From positions 186,001-250,000 of the forward strand of contig NZ_CSTE01000003.1 in the NCBI RefSeq assembly GCF_001368915.1: a DNA stretch of 64,000 nucleotides. Reading direction: 5' to 3'. Source of the stretch: Haloferax massiliensis. Its GTDB lineage: Archaea; Halobacteriota; Halobacteria; Halobacteriales; Haloferacaceae. Numbering within the stretch: the first letter of the stretch is position 1; each line of letters begins with the position of its first letter. The position numbers and the translations under genes were made by a program. Of the stretch, positions 60,461 to 64,000 are shown one piece after another. The notes below the pieces were generated by a model. It had not been told where the DNA came from, ran no database searches, and was given only the letters and a program-made list of their open reading frames with translations.

Positions 60461-62176
60461 ATGGCCGGGGTCGAAGAGCAGTTACTGACACTGCTGTACC
60501 TGTTCGGGGTCGCCGCAGTCGCCGGTCTGCTCACGGTGCGATACACCCGTCTGCAGTACACGACAGGACTGCTGCTTGCCGGATTACTCATCTCCGTACT
60601 CGGTTCGCCCGTCGAGGTCGCTCTCACGTCCGACCTCATCCTGCTGGCGCTGCTCCCGGCCCTGATATTCAACGACGCAATCGAGATCGACGTCGAGGCG
60701 TTCCGCGAGAACCTCGTTCCGATACTGGTGCTCGCGGTCGTCGGACTGCTGTTCTCCATCGCGCTCATCGCCGCCATAGGACAGTTCGCGTTCGGGTTCT
60801 CGCTGGCGGTCGCGATCCTCTTCGGTGCGATTATCATGCCGACCGACCCCGTGTCGGTCCTCGCAATCTTCGAAGACCTCGGCGTTCCCGAGCGACTCAA
60901 CATCCTCGTCGAGGGTGAGAGCCTCTTGAACGACGGCGTCTCTATCGTGGTCTATTCGTCGGTCCTCGCGGTCTTCGTCGAGGCGAGGTCTCGGGGGCTC
61001 ACGGTCCGGGAGTTCGCCACTATCGGCGCGTTCATCACCGACGTCGGTCTCGGTATCGTCGTCGCGCTCGTCGGCGGGGCGCTCGTCGGGGCCGCGGCCG
61101 GGTACGTCGGGTACGCCCTCGTCTCGCGGGTGGACGACGAGCTAATCGCGGTTGTCCTCTCGTTTCTCGTCGCCTACGGCGTCTTCATCCTCCTCGACAT
61201 TCTCGGCAGTAGCGGTGTCATCGGCACGCTGACCGCCGGTGTCGTCCTTGCGAGTCGCCTGAGCCGCACGGCGGTTTCCCCCGAGACGAGTTACACCGTC
61301 GGCGCGGTCTGGGAGTACGCGGCGTTTATCGCCAACACGCTCGTCTTCGTCGCGCTCGGGGTTATCACGCCCTTCGACCTGCTTCTCGAATACGGTGTTC
61401 AAATCGCCGCCGCCATCGTCTTCGTGTTTCTCGCGCGGGCGGTGGTCGTCTACCCGCTCGTCGAACTCCTCAATCGGCGGTCGAGCCCCGCGATTCCTCG
61501 CGGCTACCAGCACGTGCTCGTCTGGAGCGGTATCCACGCATCGGTCTCAATCGCGCTCGTTCTCGGATTCGCGGAAGCGTTCCCCGGCCCCCTCGCGGAA
61601 CAGCTCTCGGCACTGGTTTTCGGCGTCGCCGCGTTCACGCTCCTCGTCAACGGGCCGACGATGGGAGCCGTCATCAGCCGCGTCGGAATCAGCGGACAAC
61701 GGCCGTCGCAACGGCTCTACGAGGCGCTCATCGGCCGCCTGCACGGGGTCGACGCCGCGCTCGATACCGCGGAGCGACTGCTCGAACAGGACCGCATTCC
61801 GACGAGCGTCTTCGATGACCTCACCGCGACGTACAAACGCGAACGCCTCGAACTCGAAGCCGCCATCGAATCCCTCCTCGCGCGGTATCCGGACATTCGA
61901 GAACACGAGGAACGACTCGGGCGCCATCGCATCCTCATCGCGGAGTTCGAGGCGATTCGCGGGGCAATCAAGCGAGGAGAGATAAGTCAGGAGGTCGGCG
62001 ACCGCTTGTTGCGTGACGTCGAAGCGGACATCGACCACGCCCTCTCCGACGAAGGGACAGTTCCCGGGCCGAGACCGGGTCGGGACCCCTACTGGCGTCA
62101 CCAACTCGAACAAGTCGGCCTCGATGCCGAGCGGGCCGACGACGCAACCATCGGTGAGGGAACGGAGGGCCCCTGA
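60461..62176 (+). CDS. CPA1-family Na+/H+ antiporter (NhaP type)
   Basis: 571 residues. Around 11-12 membrane helices up to residue about 410, with the ion-site motif TDPVSVLAIFEDLGVPERLNILVEGESLLNDGV (residues approx. 128-160) typical of CPA1; then a cytoplasmic helical tail of about 160 residues (LDTAERLLEQDRIPTSVF...), as in NhaP/NhaG proteins. Exports Na+ in exchange for H+, useful in a salt-in halophile. The ATG at 60461 is preferred; CCATTTATCTG (about 60429-60439) lies about 28 nt upstream as TATA element. Confidence 0.9.
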   Translation: MAGVEEQLLTLLYLFGVAAVAGLLTVRYTRLQYTTGLLLAGLLISVLGSPVEVALTSDLILLALLPALIFNDAIEIDVEAFRENLVPILVLAVVGLLFSIALIAAIGQFAFGFSLAVAILFGAIIMPTDPVSVLAIFEDLGVPERLNILVEGESLLNDGVSIVVYSSVLAVFVEARSRGLTVREFATIGAFITDVGLGIVVALVGGALVGAAAGYVGYALVSRVDDELIAVVLSFLVAYGVFILLDILGSSGVIGTLTAGVVLASRLSRTAVSPETSYTVGAVWEYAAFIANTLVFVALGVITPFDLLLEYGVQIAAAIVFVFLARAVVVYPLVELLNRRSSPAIPRGYQHVLVWSGIHASVSIALVLGFAEAFPGPLAEQLSALVFGVAAFTLLVNGPTMGAVISRVGISGQRPSQRLYEALIGRLHGVDAALDTAERLLEQDRIPTSVFDDLTATYKRERLELEAAIESLLARYPDIREHEERLGRHRILIAEFEAIRGAIKRGEISQEVGDRLLRDVEADIDHALSDEGTVPGPRPGRDPYWRHQLEQVGLDAERADDATIGEGTEGP

Positions 62177-62240
62177 CGCAACCCGACGGCCCTGACGACC
62201 CTGACGACTCCCAACGGCACCGACGCAGGTCTCGGCTCTC

Positions 62241-62268
62241 GGCTCACCTCGGCTCACCTCGGCTCACC
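62241..62268. repeat. 10-bp tandem repeat at a gene end
   Basis: GGCTCACCTC occurs twice in full and once in part (62241-62250, 62251-62260, 62261-62268), running into the stop codon of the leftward YjdF-like gene. A short slippage-type repeat; no function apparent. Confidence 0.6.
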
Positions 62269-62932
62269 GGTTCGGCGACCTGCCTTCGAGCCTCTCCGCG
62301 AGGTCCGTGGAGAGACCGGTCAGGTGGGCCGTCCCGAAGGCGGCGACCAGTAGACCGCCGAGCGTGTTGTAACACAGGTCGAGGACGGTATCGTCGAGGC
62401 CGTACTGCGTGAGCACCTCCGCGGTGCCAAACACCCGGGCCGCGACGCTGATGTAGAACTCAAGGAGTTCCCACAGGACGCCGAACGCCATGACGAACAG
62501 GAGGAGGTACGCGAACATGAACTTCGGCGGCATGTTGATGTTCGCCGTGCGCACTTGGAAGGTCCGAGTCACGGCGTAGGCGGCCCCCGCGACGAGGGAC
62601 GACGACAGCGCGTGGGTCATATGATCCCACCACCAGACCGCCGTGTACGCGCTCAGGAAGTCGAGGCCGGGAAGCGGGAGCGTTCCCAGCGCGTGGAGGA
62701 ACATCGCGACGGTAATCCAGAGGACGATTCCGACGTGCATCGTGAACGCGTATCTGCGCTCGATGACCGCCGGGAGGAGCGTCACGAGCAGCCCGACCGC
62801 GGCGTTGACGGCGACCCCCGAGTTCCCGTAGGAGACGCCGACGGCGAAGATGAGAAGCATCAGAACCTGCAGCGCGCGAGTGACGGCTCGCTGGGCGGTG
62901 AGCGAGACGCTCGACCCCCGTTCTTGAATCAT
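62264..62932 (-). CDS. YjdF/DUF2238-like membrane protein
   Basis: 222 residues with about six membrane helices. The segments WWWDHMTHALSSSLVAGAAYAV, GVLWELLEFY and DDTVLDLCYNTLGGLLVAAFG (His, Glu and Asp in or near membrane segments) match the pattern of YjdF/DUF2238 inner-membrane proteins. Function unknown. Its start overlaps the stop of the upstream membrane-protein gene by 4 nt, so they form an operon. Confidence 0.7.
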   Translation of the reverse strand: MIQERGSSVSLTAQRAVTRALQVLMLLIFAVGVSYGNSGVAVNAAVGLLVTLLPAVIERRYAFTMHVGIVLWITVAMFLHALGTLPLPGLDFLSAYTAVWWWDHMTHALSSSLVAGAAYAVTRTFQVRTANINMPPKFMFAYLLLFVMAFGVLWELLEFYISVAARVFGTAEVLTQYGLDDTVLDLCYNTLGGLLVAAFGTAHLTGLSTDLAERLEGRSPNR

Positions 62933-63531
62933 CCCGCCACCCCCTCGTCGGGACCGCGTTCGAGGTTCGCGGCGAGTTGCCGGCGGAAGTACCAGCGGAA
63001 GACCAGCCCTGCCGTGACGCCCGCGAGCAACGCCGCGGTGAAAATCACCATGAGTTCGTCGTTGGTCTCGACGAATCTCGTCCCGAGATACGCGGCCGAG
63101 GCCGCGGAGCCGACGGTCCAGAATCCCGTCGTTGCGAGCGTCGTCAGCACGACGAAAACGATTGCGAACCCCGGCGTCATCCGGACCGTCGTCGTCATCT
63201 GGAGCGCGACGACCACGAGCATCGCGAGGGTGGCGATGCTGAGACCGACGACGACGTCGCGGAAGAACGACGGCTGGACCGCTCCGGCCGCGAGTGGCAG
63301 CGACGCGAGGAGCAAGAGGGGCCAAGAGACGATTCGCGTCCAGTCCCCGCCGGTAACCGCCGGCACGACGGCGACGACCGCCGCGATCCCGGCGACTGTC
63401 GCGTGTACCAACAGGCCGTTTCGGACGCTCAGAACCGAGATTCCGACGAGTAGCGCGACGAGCATCCAAGCGATGACCGCGTTCGTTCGGTCGGCTCTCA
63501 CAAACCACTCTTCGGGTAGCTGTTGACTCAT
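62929..63531 (-). CDS. Multi-pass membrane protein of unknown function
   Basis: 200 residues with about five or six membrane helices (for example AVIAWMLVALLVGISVL at the N-terminus, and PGFAIVFVVLTTLATTGF). No motif recognised. First gene of the pair with the YjdF-like gene. The AT-rich sequence around 63600-63625 (AATATTAATAAAG) may carry its promoter. Confidence 0.65.
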   Translation of the reverse strand: MSQQLPEEWFVRADRTNAVIAWMLVALLVGISVLSVRNGLLVHATVAGIAAVVAVVPAVTGGDWTRIVSWPLLLLASLPLAAGAVQPSFFRDVVVGLSIATLAMLVVVALQMTTTVRMTPGFAIVFVVLTTLATTGFWTVGSAASAAYLGTRFVETNDELMVIFTAALLAGVTAGLVFRWYFRRQLAANLERGPDEGVAG

Positions 63532-63677
63532 GGGTAGGCACCGACCACCGAGGGAGTCCGTCCGTGGCTCCGCTCTGCGGGTTCGTACGGTACCGACTAT
63601 TCACTGCGAATATTAATAAAGATTCTCGCGTCGGTTCGTGGCGGTCGGGAGGCGGTCAGTCGGCAGTTAGTCGGTAG

Positions 63678-64000
63678 TCAGCCGGTGGCACCGGAGACGA
63701 CACAGCGGAACCCGACGTGCGTCGTCGTGGTGTCGATGGGCTCGGGGTAGCGCGCGGCGGGGCGGTACCGAACGCAGTAGTTCGGAGCGCAGAGGTGGGA
63801 CCCGCCTTTCAGCACTTTCCGCGGTATCCGACTCGGGTCCCGCGGGCCCACGCTCTGCGCCCTGGTCCCGCCGCGGGGGTTCTTCGGCGCAAGCACGCGG
63901 GCGTCTCGCCGCCGGTTCGGGCGCGGAACCAGTCGTTCGTCCACTCCCACACGTTCCCGATGATGTCTTCGAGACCGTACCCGTTCGCGGGGAACGCGCC
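63678..64000 (-). pseudogene. Formylglycine-generating (SUMF1/FGE-type) enzyme, C-terminal part, apparent frameshift; 5' end beyond window
   Basis: Read leftwards from the edge, one frame gives [25 protein letters not shown], a classic FGE segment. After about 63895 homology continues in another frame: [37 protein letters not shown] and THVGFRC. The two catalytic cysteines of FGE (CAPNYC) are kept. A net loss of one base near 63885-63897 (GCAAGC, where CCAPKNP is expected) explains the shift. FGE converts the sulfatase Cys to formylglycine. If the shift is real, the product is broken; if it is a sequencing error, the gene is intact. Confidence 0.75.

Overview
The window is from a halophilic archaeon (Halobacteria; a Haloferacales-type genus is plausible but cannot be fixed from sequence alone). 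The evidence is high GC, very acidic predicted proteins, TATA boxes about 25-30 nt upstream of start codons (leaderless transcripts), Tat-plus-lipobox secretion of the solute-binding protein, and typical haloarchaeal families (bat-type regulators, group II chaperonins, IclR sugar regulators). High GC produces long antisense open frames over almost every gene; these were treated as shadows.

Layout. 1-630: edge of a response-regulator/PAS protein. 1.4-5.1 kb: Zn alcohol dehydrogenase, two aldo/keto reductases, cupin. 5.2-9.4 kb: lactate-utilisation genes (LutC, a fused LutA/LutB) followed by a LarA-family protein. 9.4-24.8 kb: a dense sugar/sugar-acid block with mannonate dehydratase; an aldolase/FGGY kinase/2-hydroxyacid dehydrogenase operon; two FAH-family enzymes; an IclR regulator; a UxaA-family dehydratase set (two large subunits and one SAF small subunit); a four-carbon acid-sugar kinase with a PdxA2-type dehydrogenase; a Gfo/Idh/MocA oxidoreductase; and an enolase-superfamily dehydratase. 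25.6-34.7 kb: GarR-type reductase, two divergent chaperonin paralogues facing each other, then a complete CUT1 ABC importer. 34.8-42.1 kb: tartrate/isopropylmalate-type dehydrogenase, three uncharacterised genes, HpcH/HpaI aldolase, DHDPS/KdgA-type aldolase, UspA, and a second LarA-family gene. Together this reads as a catabolic island for hexuronates, aldarates, aldonates and C4 acids: import, dehydration to keto-deoxy acids, aldol cleavage to pyruvate plus (semi)aldehydes, and reduction or oxidation of the products.

43-55 kb is a molybdenum/tungsten and C1/aldehyde block: formate dehydrogenase alpha subunit with a degenerate NuoF-like partner, RidA, glutathione-independent formaldehyde-dehydrogenase-type ADH, CobW-type GTPase, an AOR-family oxidoreductase without visible Fe-S cysteines, YqeC and MobA. 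55.7-56.4 kb holds three adjacent gene remnants (sulfatase C-terminus, bat HTH C-terminus, FilR1-like C-terminus). 57-64 kb carries a BASS-family transporter, a cytoplasmic-type arylsulfatase, a CPA1 Na+/H+ antiporter, two small membrane proteins and, at the edge, the C-terminal part of a formylglycine-generating (sulfatase-maturing) enzyme with an apparent frameshift.

The most unusual items are the two degenerate chaperonins beside the importer, the UxaA-like large subunit without its cysteine motif, and two redox proteins (AOR and NuoF-like) that have lost the cysteines which normally bind their iron-sulfur clusters. No rRNA, tRNA, CRISPR array or intact insertion sequence was recognised.
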